Shown here: positions 36,190 through 46,822 of the stretch, in pieces
Layout: every line of letters begins with the position of its first letter
Numbering within the stretch: position 1 is the first letter of the stretch
From: Jaapia argillacea MUCL 33604
Lineage: Eukaryota > Basidiomycota > Agaricomycetes > Jaapiales > Jaapiaceae
Direction of reading: 5' to 3'
Assembly: GCA_000697665.1 (NCBI GenBank)
Contig: KL197738.1
Location: 382,253 to 440,543, forward strand
Length of the DNA: 58,291 nucleotides
Program-made: the position numbers and the translations under genes
Notes under the pieces: model-generated
The model's database searches: none
What the model saw: only the letters and a program-made list of their open reading frames with translations
What the model was told of the DNA's origin: nothing

Positions 36190-36486
36190 TCCTGGGATCG
36201 TCCCAAATATTTGGCTTTTCTTTTAACCTACCCCTAATGTCCCGGAAGCTTGTCGTAAATGAACGTTTTCACCTACCTCGCTGACCTGATGAACAATTCT
36301 CAATGTGTCCCGGTATCACGGACCTCGTTCTGGGGTGCGTGATTCGTGTATATCATTACTCTGCGGCCACTTACGCCAGCATTAGAGCAACAGATCCTTA
36401 GAACCCCACACCGTCGTCGTTCTGTGATCATTCCTCAGGGTATCATCCCGTCCAAATAGTACAAGAAATAAGATATTGCAACTACT

Positions 36487-38396
36487 TTACGCCTCATACA
36501 TTACAAGATAAGAAGGTCGAATCGCATCGTTCGTATAGACCACAAGCTCGTCATAGTTCAAGCTTCCTCCCTTCTCTGCTAACACCTAGGAAATAAGCGT
36601 TCATTTTAGAATGATTAAAAGTTGAATACGAGGCGGAGACGTACTGAATCATAACCGGCAGGAGGGGAAGTGAGAGAAGTGTTATCGTGAGTCATCTTGT
36701 ACCCTCGGCCAACCACGACTTTGTTGAGCAACATCGCTTTCCAGGGCGACTTGGTCACGTTGTTCGAATAATCATTCGACCTATCATGAAAAAAGTCAAA
36801 ACATAGTCCCATCGATGAACTCAATTCAACGCACTTGGAAGAAGTGGAAGACGTGTAGATACCAGCTCCAAAGCTAGCAATCAAGTACGTTCATTAGCTC
36901 TTGAAACTTCAATCAGAGACCACCTTACCGTCCCCATCCAGTCTTCTTCCCGAACAGACCGAGGTCGTAGGAAGTCCGCACAATAGAACACAGGGGGCAC
37001 TTGCCACCGCAGAACTGTGTCTGGCCTTCGTCACCAAAGTTACACTCTCTCGTCGTTCCATGCCAGCGACGATTCTCGTTCCCGGCCGACCTGCCCGATG
37101 CGACGAACTGCCCGCGAGCCTCCACCGCGTCACTGAGGTATCATTTCAAAACGCGTGTAGAAGGTGTGAAAATCGAAATCCTCACCGATAGGTGGTATAC
37201 TTTGTAAAGTTGGCAGGATCCGATACGATCTTGTACACCTTCTTAACCGCAGGGCACGTGGTACCCGTATGTCTCCACGACGTCTTGAACTGGTCCGCAA
37301 CTATATCGAATTTGTGAGTGAAACTAAGACTCTGGGAGCCTTTCCGACTTACCGCTCTTGAAAATAGCATGTCCAGCAGGTATTTCAAGAACCATCGGAC
37401 CCTTACTGTTCACGTCGTCCTCGCATTGTTTGCTGCAGAACGGGCCCCCTTGTTTCGGAACCTTCAAACACATCAAACACGAGGTCTCTGCAAGACTATA
37501 ACACAGGATAAACGTCAAAGGACAGCATGGTTTGACGAACAGCTCGAACTTACTTCTTGTGGGCCATCGAACAGTAGTCACCAGGTTTCCCTGAATTATC
37601 CCTGTGGACGGGCTTGAAGCATCCCGGAATCTTGCAGTGTTCTGTGGTGTGGATTAGTCGGGTGTTCCTCCGCAATGATAGGGGCTTCTTACGATTGTTT
37701 GCAGGGGCCGCATGCGGATGAGATTGTTGCCGTTGATGCTGGGGTTTCGCCTTCGCGTTATTCGCACAGGTTCTTGAACAGTATAGGTGCGTCTTCGTCC
37801 CATCCACGTATCGGGGACGCTGGTGACATTGCTACCAGGGGAGAAGTCAAGAACTTAGTGCGGTGTAGGCGCCACAATCAGACTTACAACGCAATTTCCA
37901 GAGTTTGAATTGTTGGCATGCCCCACCGGCGCAGAGGGTCCCTTGAACTTCGCCGCGCAGGTCCTGCTACAAAACGCGTGAGTCTTGTGTCCGTCAGCGT
38001 ACTTCGGTCGAAGATGACACTCCTAAGAACCAGGGGTTAACGGCACTCTTGTTATCTATCTATTACACTTACGTCACAAAGATTTGAGTATAAAGTCGCA
38101 GGGGGACTGGTGCCCGCGGCTCCATTTGGAGCACTCGGGATGCTGGCGATCTGCGAAGTTTGCGTAACGGGCTGGGGTTGAGGCTGGGATTGGGATTGAG
38201 GCGGAGGTTGGGGTTGGGGCTGTGATGAGGGCTGGGGCTGGGAATTGGGGGGCGGAATGGGGTTAGGCGCTGTCGAGGCGTTGACCGGCACCACGCTTGC
38301 CCCACTGGGCATCGATTTCTGGAGATTCTGAAGAGGAGGATAGCTGGACACCATGCTCGATAGCAAAGCCAAAGCAGTTTGGGTCGGGAAAGACAT
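36487..38396 (-). CDS. PARP-like protein P3 with four zinc motifs, 473 aa
   Basis: Ten exons (38396-38073, 38022-37888, 37831-37693, 37641-37554, 37495-37353, 37300-37186, 37132-36929, 36873-36835, 36780-36645, 36585-36487) join in frame. The N-terminus is Pro/Gln/Ser-rich with QPQP repeats. Two repeat fingers follow (LCD|EC...HAFCSRTC and NCV|QC...HLYCSRTC), each cut by a phase-0 intron. Then come CKIPGC...YCSMAH and CLMC...FCSKQC. The PARP domain has H in RRWHGTTR, Y in GIYTSSTSSK, E in LNYDELVVY and the end PSYLVMYEA, plus the internal Cys cluster. It is the most canonical copy of the cluster and probably active. Its start lies 267 bp from the start of divergent P4. Confidence 0.9.
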
Positions 38397-38663
38397 GATA
38401 TCAAATCACGGTGGCGACGAAGAATAAAGTCTCGAAATCAGCTCGCCTGGAGCCGAAGGTTTACCAGCGGTAGTGAATGCGGACATCATCCCCTTTGTAC
38501 GAACGCTTTATAGATAGCTTCGACGTCAGACACCTGTACAGCAATGTTTCCGCGCCGAAGCAACGAGGCAAAAGCATGCCCGATCAGATTGATGAATTGC
38601 ACGTAGCTGAACCATATGTAAACGCACCCCTGCCATTCTCTCTCATCTCTCATTCACGCCCAC
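38397..38663. promoter_or_regulatory. Bidirectional promoter region of P3 and P4
   Basis: Only 267 bp separate the start codons of two divergently transcribed PARP-like genes, so both upstream regions must lie here. Co-regulation is inferred from geometry; no factor site was recognised. Confidence 0.45.
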
Positions 38664-39892
38664 ATGAACTCGCTTGTCAAATCTGTCGTCCACTGGGGTG
38701 CTCAGCAAAGGAGTGCTAGTCCAGTAGATCTCTGTGAGGTATGTGAGTTTGCTCAGTGTGGTGGCATTTTGCAGATGGCTCAAGCGGTGTCCGATAAGAA
38801 TTGCGGGAAGAAACCCAAATTCGTAGAACGCGGATTCCAACATCCGTACTGCGGTCGAACTTGTGCTAGAAGTGGTGGTGGTCAAGCGAGCAATCCAAAT
38901 GCGTGCGCACTTCGTGGATGTCGTGCAGTCGGGAAATCATCCTTCGGAGGGTTCTGCTCCGAGGCTCATGGAAGGTGCGATCTTAATCTCGATCCAGACT
39001 GCGTACCTATTAACACTGGGCAGGGATGCTGTCCGGAGCGGACAAGCCAAGGCCTGCGACCAGTGTCGCGTGCATGCACAAATTGCTGGCAATCTGTGTG
39101 GCGCTTGTGATCGCCGAGCGCAGTCAACTCCTCGTCTGGGAGAACTGGACAACAATGGGGCAACATTTCGAAGTAGTGAGTTCTCGTTCTCGTTCTCTAA
39201 GATAATCAAACAGCTCACGAGATTTGTCCTGTGTGCCAAGTCGCCAATAACTGGGCTCGCCAATGGAACGATGCTCGGACGCGACCGAATATCGAAAGAG
39301 TCTTCGAGGTAACAATGCCTCGTGATCGACAAGCAAAACGCAAGGCATACTTGTGCGTGTCTATTCTTCCGAAGAACGGAGACTCCTCGCTAAATACGCC
39401 CACAGAAAGAAGCTCGATCAAGCCGGAGGATACTTTGAGCAGCAAACTTTCCACAGTTCCCAATGCATATGCGATCTTGGAGTAAAGAACCCCTTGCTAT
39501 GCGACTGGAAGTCGTGTGGTATCTGCAATATCGTGAAATCCTCATTCCAGAGTTTCGCTTTCGGCGTGCCACAGAATAGTGGGAGGTGAGTAATCCTGTC
39601 GTCAACGTGGATGAGTTTTGGTCAATCGTTGTTAGATACGGAGCTGGGATCTACTCGTACCAGAATCCCGCCTTGGCAGACCGCTTCGCGACGTCTTCAA
39701 CCTCGTCGCCATACCGCGCCATCATTGCCTGCGACGTTGCCATGACAAATGGCAAGAGCGATTCTGTGAGTGGTTCAATCAAGCGTTCACTAGTCGAGCT
39801 CACCAATAATTGTGCAGGTCAATGATGGGGAGCGAGTGTTTGTGACGAATCCAGATGCGATCATCCCATCGTATATCATTCTCTACAAGTAG
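38664..39892 (+). CDS. Divergent PARP-like protein P4 with zinc fingers, 308 aa
   Basis: Exons 38664-38738, 38799-38974, 39024-39175, 39214-39352, 39406-39585, 39636-39765 and 39818-39892 join in frame. One repeat finger (LCE|NC...HPYCGRTC) is followed by CALRGC...FCSEAH and CDQC...LCGAC motifs. The transferase domain is diverged. The His region reads TFHSSQCICDLG instead of WHGT, the Tyr is kept in GAGIYSYQNP, and the end reads GERVFVTNPDAIIPSYIILYK. The glutamate is therefore shifted by one residue relative to the other copies. The internal Cys cluster is kept (CDWKSCGIC). This belongs to a second PARP-like subfamily and may have altered or no activity. It converges with P5. Confidence 0.8.
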
Positions 39893-40037
39893 GCTTGTTG
39901 CATAGGTGGCGATGGTGGACGAGAGGATTCATGAGTTGTCGTGGTACGCTGATCGCACTCCCCTTTAGACATACGCCGGTCGTGTAATCATCATAAATTA
40001 CTGAATAAGACATAACGAAAGTCCTGAATTGTCCAGA

Positions 40038-41120
40038 TCAAGAAGCGAGAGGTGTCTTGAAAAGCGAAGTGACGAATGTCCTGAATTTATGCTTCTCGAT
40101 CTTCACTGGAGGGTCACCGTATACGACAAGATACGCAGGACGAATAGCGTCATTCGAGTAAACAACAGTCTCTTCATAGTTCAAGTCCTCTCCAGGCTCG
40201 CCGATGACCTAGAATGCGAGTTGGTAACAAACAAGGGGACGAGATCGATGGATTTACCGAATGGTATCCAGCAGGTGCTCTACAGAAGGTTGTTGCGTTT
40301 CTACGCTTCTTGAATGGCCTTCCTACGACTACACGATTGACGAGGAGGACGCGAAGCTTGGCATTTTCAGAACCATTGAAAGAATAGTCATCAGCCTCTG
40401 AAGAAGATCGCGAGTGAGAAACGCTCGGAGGAAATTACGAGAGTACCGACTGGAGGAGCAGGCGGTAGTGTAGATACCAGTTCCGAAGCTATCATAATTA
40501 TTAGAGCGATTACTTGAAGGGCGGCGTGCAGAACATACCGAGTGAACTTGTGTTTGGATCCTGGTCGAAGTTCAAAGGAGAGTAGGGACCAGAGACAGTC
40601 AGAAAGATACGAACCACATTTGGAGACGTCAAATGATCTCTGAATAATTCGACATAGAGAACACTCGGAAAGGAAGCAAAGCCGAACATTATCGGGTTCC
40701 TCGCCCAATAGACAGGCTCTGTTAGTGCCATGGAACAGAAGACATTCGTTTCCGGGTGACTGTAGGGACTTGTAAGGCAAGGAACCCTCTACGGCAGACC
40801 TTCAACAGGAGTGAGAAGAGCATGGTTTCGGGGGGCAAGAGTGACTTACCGGTAATTCAGGTATGGCTCAAGGTGCTCGTCGGGCGAGAGAACCTTGAAC
40901 ACGCCTCGTACGCTGTACTTCCGCTTATCGGGATGCTTCCAGCCTGTCTGGAAGCAGTTCTCCACTGATGGCTGGGTAAGTTGCAGATAACCGGAGACAA
41001 GGACGTTGGGCTGAGCGCACACTGCAAGTATTCCTCATCGGTGGGCTCCAGATAAACCAAACGAGCTTTTCGAGGCGAATGGTGTTTGTGATGCTCCAAA
41101 GAAAAATCGTCTATCGCCAT
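40038..41120 (-). CDS. Short PARP-like protein P5 without N-terminal fingers, 256 aa
   Basis: Exons 41120-41021, 40964-40850, 40799-40615, 40560-40539, 40488-40451, 40397-40258 and 40208-40038 join in frame. The fourth exon has only 22 nt. It lacks the finger array and goes from a 34-residue N-terminus into the PARP domain (FQTGWKHPDKRKY, VFKVLS). Triad residues: H in LLFHGTNRAC, Y in GIYTTACSS, E in LNYEETVVY. The Cys cluster is present (LCFLSECSLC). The C-terminus runs past the usual end IRPAYLVVY by 26 residues, with basic text. It pairs with P7 as a subfamily by sequence and exon plan. It is divergent to N3. Confidence 0.83.
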
Positions 41121-41775
41121 GGTGGGTAAGATGAATCACAGACGTAAACGAGGTTGAAGGTGAATAATGCTGGATGAGATTGTGAGTGCGAGCCAACAAA
41201 CAACATCCCAAGGCGATGCAAGTAAGCGCATCCATCGGACGAGTATCTTCCGGTGCTCATTGTGAAAACGCGGGCGTAAAACACGTCGGCAGAACGACCG
41301 ATTCGACGATTCATGCGTGCCGCCAGTGGCCACGCGAGGTAGCGCCCTGCAAGGTGACAACCGTTCAAAAAACGGCGTGTTTCCCTCCATAATGATCGTT
41401 GAAATGAAACTGGAAGATCACAGCCAGATTAGCTGTTGAGATCAGTCTGACATGGTGGTTGGAACGAGGAGCGGCCGGAAGATGCCGTGCCTGTTCTTGC
41501 ACACAACAACGAGGCTTCCTCCGTCAGTGCAACGATATCACCTCCAGGTTCATCATTGATCAAAATCTACTGAGCTACTGGAGCTCATCGCCAGGAGGAC
41601 AACACATGTTCCACTGAAGGTCGGCCAGCTCCTTGTTATCGGCAAAGCCTGAGTCAGCTGTTGTCTTCGCTGGATTTTCTAATTCTTCGAACTCGCCACG
41701 CTGGGGGGTATAAGACACGCCTATGTGCTGCGTGGAAGGTCATTACCATCTGGACTTTCAGAATATTTCGCTGTC
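41121..41775. promoter_or_regulatory. Divergent spacer between PARP P5 and NADAR N3
   Basis: A spacer of 655 bp serves two opposite genes. A TATA-like ggtataaga lies at about 41707, some 65 bases before the N3 ATG. Open frames within it are not protein-like. Confidence 0.35.
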
Positions 41776-42781
41776 ATGCGTTCTCCCCTCCCCTCAACTC
41801 CTATGTCTATGTCCTCGACCATTGTCCCTGAGGTGACCTTCACTGGGCCGCCGCCCACACCCGGCGCTCCTCTTCGATACGTCGTCGAAGAGCGTCGACG
41901 GACTTTCTATGTCACCTCCGCCGGCCCTCCGACACGTGAAAGCATTGATCGCATCTGCCAACTCGCAGACATCTCCGAGTCTGACTCCACTCCTGTCACC
42001 CCCGCCATGTCTCGCAGCAGACCGAAATCATACGTAGAGAGGGAGGTGTTTTTCTCGGATACCGAGGCGACGGGAAGAACTCGTAGTCCAGGAGCAAAGG
42101 GTCCTGTAAACCTCCGCGTTTCTAACTCCCTTCCGAACTCCCCTGCCCCAGGCACACCACGATCTCCCCTTTCTGTTCGCCCCCGCATCTACTTTTACCA
42201 CAGCCACGACCCTTACTACGGGTTCACCAATTTCTCGCCCCACGCGATCATCTACAAGGGGAAGAGATACCCTACAAGCGAACATCTATTCCAGTCATTC
42301 AAGGTAAATTCTTTCAGTAAACCTGATGTGGCGTCAGGCTGACATTGCTACAGTTCCAACAGCATCGGCCCCTTCTGGCTGAGCATATTCGCACATGTTC
42401 GGAACGTCCGAGCATGGCTCTGTCCGAAGCTCGTCGCTTCCAGCCTGAAGTCAGGAGCGACTGGATGCAGAAGAACATCGAAGCAGCACGTCTTCCTATT
42501 ACCTCTTCTGTCTTCGTCGCTCATGGGTAATTTCTAGATGGACGAGACGCTTTGGCACAAATTCAACCAACATGAGGACTTGAAGCAGGAGCTCCTCTCA
42601 ACCGGTGATGCCGAGCTCATTGAGGTATGTCCCATCCGCAGACAATCATTTTGCGTATCTAAATTTGTTTTAGGACTCGGATAAAGATTCGTTCTGGGGA
42701 GTGGGTGCTGACAGGAAGGGTCGGAATGAGTTGGGAAAGGCGTTGGAGAGACTCAGAGAGAAGCTCCAAGCGACGTCGTAG
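41776..42781 (+). CDS. NADAR/YbiA-like protein N3, 284 aa
   Basis: Exons 41776-42303, 42354-42485, 42538-42624 and 42674-42781 join in frame. Intron positions and the lengths of exons 2 and 3 (132 and 87 nt) equal those of N1 and N4. The second intron uses a GC donor (GCA|GCACGT), placed where N4 has GTAAGT. The Ser/Pro/Arg-rich N-terminus is unrelated to the other copies. NADAR motifs: RIYFYHSHDPYYGFTNFSPH, YPTSEHLFQSFK, RPLLAEHIRTC, SEARRFQPEVRSDWMQKN, ELLSTGDAELIE and DSFWGVG...GRNELG. An upstream in-frame ATG at 41725 exists; the chosen ATG is the first after the TATA-like text at a usual distance. Converges with P6. Confidence 0.87.
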
Positions 42782-43033
42782 CGGTATGCAGTACTGTATC
42801 TAGTTAGATCTCAAGGGCAATGGTCCTTCGCACCTCGATGTCATGTAGCAACGACGTTTGTAAATTATTAGGAACTACGATACACTCACCGACCACTTTC
42901 GTGTGGCCTGAAAGCATTGTGACAGATTACTATACACTATGTTGACCCCGCCGAGTCTCTGGATGGAGGCAAGCATCACAACAACCCACAAGAAATACTC
43001 CAATAAAAGTAGAGACGGCATTCGTTTGAACAC

Positions 43034-44704
43034 CTATGCATCATACATCACCAGATATGCAGGCCGAATGGCATCGTTGTTATACACTATGACCTCGTCG
43101 TGGTTCAAGTCATGTCCGGTCTCCGCCAGAATCTGCATCATAATGGTCATAAACGCAGAGTCAATCCCTATCCAGGTGAGAACTGGTGGACAAAATGACT
43201 CGCCGAATCGAATGAAAGAGGTGGTCCTGTCAGATTTGGGTCGTTGTGATATAATTTATGCCCCTTCCCCACCACAACGGTGTTCAGTAACATGGCCTTC
43301 AAAGAAGACTTGCCGGTATTTTTTGAATAGTCATCGGACCTACGTCACGTTCAGCAAAACTCCCTTATCCCCGTGTTTGAACAAGGCTTCGAGCTCACTT
43401 TGACGATGTTGAAGAAGCATAAATCCCTTTCCCGAACCTGTTTCCAGCAAATTTGTCAAAAGACTATCGACCCAGATAGCGTCGCGCCTACCTGCTGAAT
43501 CCAGTGTTACCTCCAACCAGAGCTATGTCGTAGGACGTTCGAATGATGGAGCAAAGTGCGCATACGCCATTGCACAACGTTGTATGCCCTGTGTCACCCA
43601 AATTGCATGCCCGACTAGTACCATGCCAGCGGCGATGCTCGTTTCCTACTGATAATGACGACCCTGGTCGTGAAGCGAAATGGCCCCGAGCTTCGACGGC
43701 ATCTCTGTTCGTGGTTGGATCAACTCTCCATCAGATTAACAAATAACAGCAGCGCACCGGTATGCAAAGTATCTATCCCGACTTGCAGAATCCACTATGA
43801 CCTTGTAGATCTTCTTCACCACTGGGCACTTTTTGTTTGCATGTCTCCATGATGCCTTGAACTGACCAGAAACTACGATATCAACGACGTCAGGAAAAAA
43901 TGATGCCTGAACTACCATGAGCGCCACATACCGCTCTTGAATGTCACATGGTCAGCGGGAACCTCGAGGATGCTGGGAGCAGTTCGGGTGGCGGAGGCGT
44001 CGCAAAGCAGGCTGCAGAACTGCCCAATGCGTTTTTCAGCCTTCTTGCACCAAAGGCAAGCATGGTCGGGGCGTCTACAACAAGCAACATGGGGTCAGGT
44101 GAAGAACGACACGGTAGACCGATCCTGACGTTTGGGGGATATTCGTGGGAGCTTGGATGGCTAGTCCATGGGAGGCTCGCTTGCCTCGACTATTCAATGC
44201 ACAACTTCTCGAGCAATAATCATGGGTGACGTTCCCCTCTTTCCGCCGGGGGAATGCATTACATCCCTGTGGAGACGGCAATAAAGATGGCATAAAAAGA
44301 CTGCCTAAGATTTCAGGACTCACGATGCACATGCCTATGTTCCCGCTCGATTGTGTTGTGCTATTCAACCCAGCGCAGCGTCTTGAGCAATAATCATGAA
44401 TTTTATTCCCATCTTTGAACTTGGGTTTACTCTTGCATCCCTGTGGAAACAGCCCGTCAGATCCTTCAAATGCAAAAGCCTGGCTGAAGATTTCTGAACC
44501 CACAATGCACATTCCTGGATTCCCATTGGATTGCGCTTTCCTGTTGGCGTTTGCCGTGGCACATCTTCTACCGCAGTACGGATGAGGATGGCACTTTGGC
44601 CTCTGATGACATTCCTGATAACGAGGCAATTAGCTTTCTTCGAGTTCAGGAGTGAGATGACGTGCCTCGCATAGGTTCGAAGTAGCGGAAGTGCGAGCAC
44701 TCAT
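43034..44704 (-). CDS. PARP-like protein P6 with three repeat fingers, 382 aa
   Basis: Ten exons (44704-44666, 44614-44504, 44440-44324, 44266-44130, 44074-43932, 43872-43758, 43704-43492, 43437-43399, 43339-43204, 43132-43034) join in frame. Three consecutive repeat fingers (LCE|EC, MCI|GC, MCI|GC, each ending Y-C-(G/S)-R-(R/S)-C) are followed directly by CLWC...FCSLLC; the CxxxxC motif found in P1, P3, P4 and P8 is missing. The PARP domain has H in RRWHGTSR, Y in GIYASSTSSK, E in LNHDEVIVY and the end PAYLVMYDA. Two introns have GC donors (GAG|GCACGT at 44665 and TCG|GCGAGT at 43203); without them the frame breaks. The finger count shows recent exon duplication. Confidence 0.86.
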
Positions 44705-45226
44705 ACTGGCTACAGTGGTCAATATCTCGGAAGGGGGAGGTGTTGCAGCGGCCTTACCTGCGTGTGGACTCGGGCCTGTAGCGGAGACACAGCTTCCCAT
44801 TAATATTGCTGATTGCGTACGATTGAGTCTACCAAAAAGCCGCCCTGGCCCCGTGGAACTGTATGCCGCTAAATATGCCCAAAAATCTGATGGTGCACTG
44901 CATCTTATCTAGGCGCCGGTATCAGGGCCATGACATCCTTTCTGCATTTATCGATGCTTAGATGCTCGGCCATGTCAAAATTCCTCGGAACGATCGCCAT
45001 CCCCTGCGGAGCATGTAGAGGAACCCATTGAGTTTCCACTCTTCCAAAGGTGGGGAGGTAACGTTCTTTCCAACCCAGAGAAGGTAGCAGTCATGACACG
45101 CCACGGGCATCTCTCCCAATTTGGCCTCCCATAAGCTCCTCCTTCGAGTCACGGTGATGAGGAGAGTTACGATAGAGCAATGGAGGACGAATCAATACAG
45201 GATCCAGCTCCCCTTCAACTCCGCGC

Positions 45227-46225
45227 TTAGCTGTACACAATTAAATATGCGGGTCGGATGGCGTCATTCCTGTACACAACCGTCTCCTCGTAGTTCAATC
45301 GATTGGGGCCCTTTGAAGGTACGCCAATCACCTAGGAGGACGTTAACGTAGGATTGGAGAGTAGAAAACAGCCTTACAGAGTGGTGGCCCCCTGGTGGCT
45401 GCTTTAGGGCCATTGCCGTGTCAAAGGTCCGATATGCCCTGCCACATACGACGCGATTCAATAGAAGTATTCGACAACTTGCGTCTCCCGATGTGTTCTT
45501 GACGTAATCATCCGCCTCTGGGGAATAATCAACGGAAGGATAGAGAGTGATTGAAAATACGCACTCGATGAACAGGATGTGGTGTATATCCCATTTCCAA
45601 ACCTAGTAACGACAAGTGGCTCAATTAGCTCGGTCGCCAGAGATTTACGAAGAGTGGGACCTTTTGAAGGAGTTTCTGGTCCCTTCCGATGGCAAGAAAT
45701 GGTCAGATAATGTAGAGGAGACAGCCAAGCCCACTAACCGCACTTGGAAACACTGAAAGACCCCTCGATAACACGGCATAAGGCACACGCCATGGATCGA
45801 CAAAGCCGAACATCATTATCGCTTTCTCCTACTCGACAAACTCTTGTCGTCCCATGAAAGAGCATGGTCTCGTTTCCTACACCTTTCGAGTTCAGAAATT
45901 TGGTGCGGATTGAACGCTCAACGGAGGACCTGACGTGGATAATCACCAATAATCAGAAATGGAATTAGGTATATACGGATGAGGCTCACCGGTATCGTAC
46001 GTAGGGTTCCAGTTGCTCGTCTGGCAACTGAATCCTGAATATTCGGACAACTTCGTACTTGCGTTTGTTTGGATGCAACCATCCATTCTGAAAGTCTCTT
46101 TTCACTAAGCAATGTGTTAAGCGTGAGGGTAAGGCGATGTATGCTCGATTCTTACACTTCATCGAGAGCAACTTGTCATGCCACGAATTCAGAGGGACAA
46201 GACGGTCCCTCGAGGATGGTGCCAT
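45227..46225 (-). CDS. Short PARP-like protein P7, 226 aa
   Basis: Exons 46225-46156, 46104-45990, 45929-45739, 45682-45661, 45602-45565, 45517-45378 and 45331-45227 join in frame, exon for exon like P5, including the 22-nt microexon. No finger array. Domain motifs: FQNGWLHPNKRKY, FRIQLP, H in MLFHGTTRVC, Y in GIYTTSCSS, E in LNYEETVVY and the end IRPAYLIVYS, with the Cys cluster LCRSMACALC. The start MAPSSRDRL gives an N-terminus of about 23 residues, like P5. It is head-to-head with N4 across 597 bp. Confidence 0.84.
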
Positions 46226-46822
46226 ATCGTTGAGAGCTGGAGACCGGAATCAGGACCTACTCTCAACGACTGATACGCCACCGTGCTGAGCGCTCCGCAT
46301 CCTCACCGGCCAGAGAAAGAGGCAATTATCGAGTCACAGCAGGGTCAACCGAGCACCGGCATTAGGGACTCGGACGCAATTGCACAGCAAAAACAAGCAG
46401 ACAGATCACTGATAAGTAGTGCCAGTGGTCGTGATTCCATAGAAGTGGACCATGATAATCGTAGGACTGGGAAATCTACAGCCTGGTACATTATGCTGCA
46501 CTGAGGGGGATTTTTGGGATTTTGCGGAAATGTGACTGTGTGATACTTACATTCGTGTCACCTTTCAAATTCAAGTTTACCAATCTTTGGGCATTTGGCA
46601 GTACGGCAGCTCTGCAGATTGACGCTGGACGATGGGGATACAAGGGATCAGAATGGCCCCAAGACGGAGCGCTCGTCCTGGGAACAGCTGCGCTACAAGG
46701 TGCTTATTTGAGGGTGTTTACGAATGCTCAGCCTGAGACTGACCCCAAACTCAGACCCCACACCGTACTCCAATCTCCACCCGCGAGACACTGTATGACC
46801 ATACACAGCGAACCAATCTACA
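46226..46822. promoter_or_regulatory. Divergent spacer between PARP P7 and NADAR N4
   Basis: 597 bp between divergent start codons of a writer-like and an eraser-like gene. The plus-strand frames in it are not convincing. The geometry allows shared control; no motif was identified. Confidence 0.4.

Noticed and set aside
38739-38774. Alternative 36-bp first intron in P4 (acceptor TTTGCAG)
   Set aside because: It would put eight extra residues between the cysteines of the first CxxC. The 60-bp intron ending GATAAG gives C-x2-C as in all paralogs.
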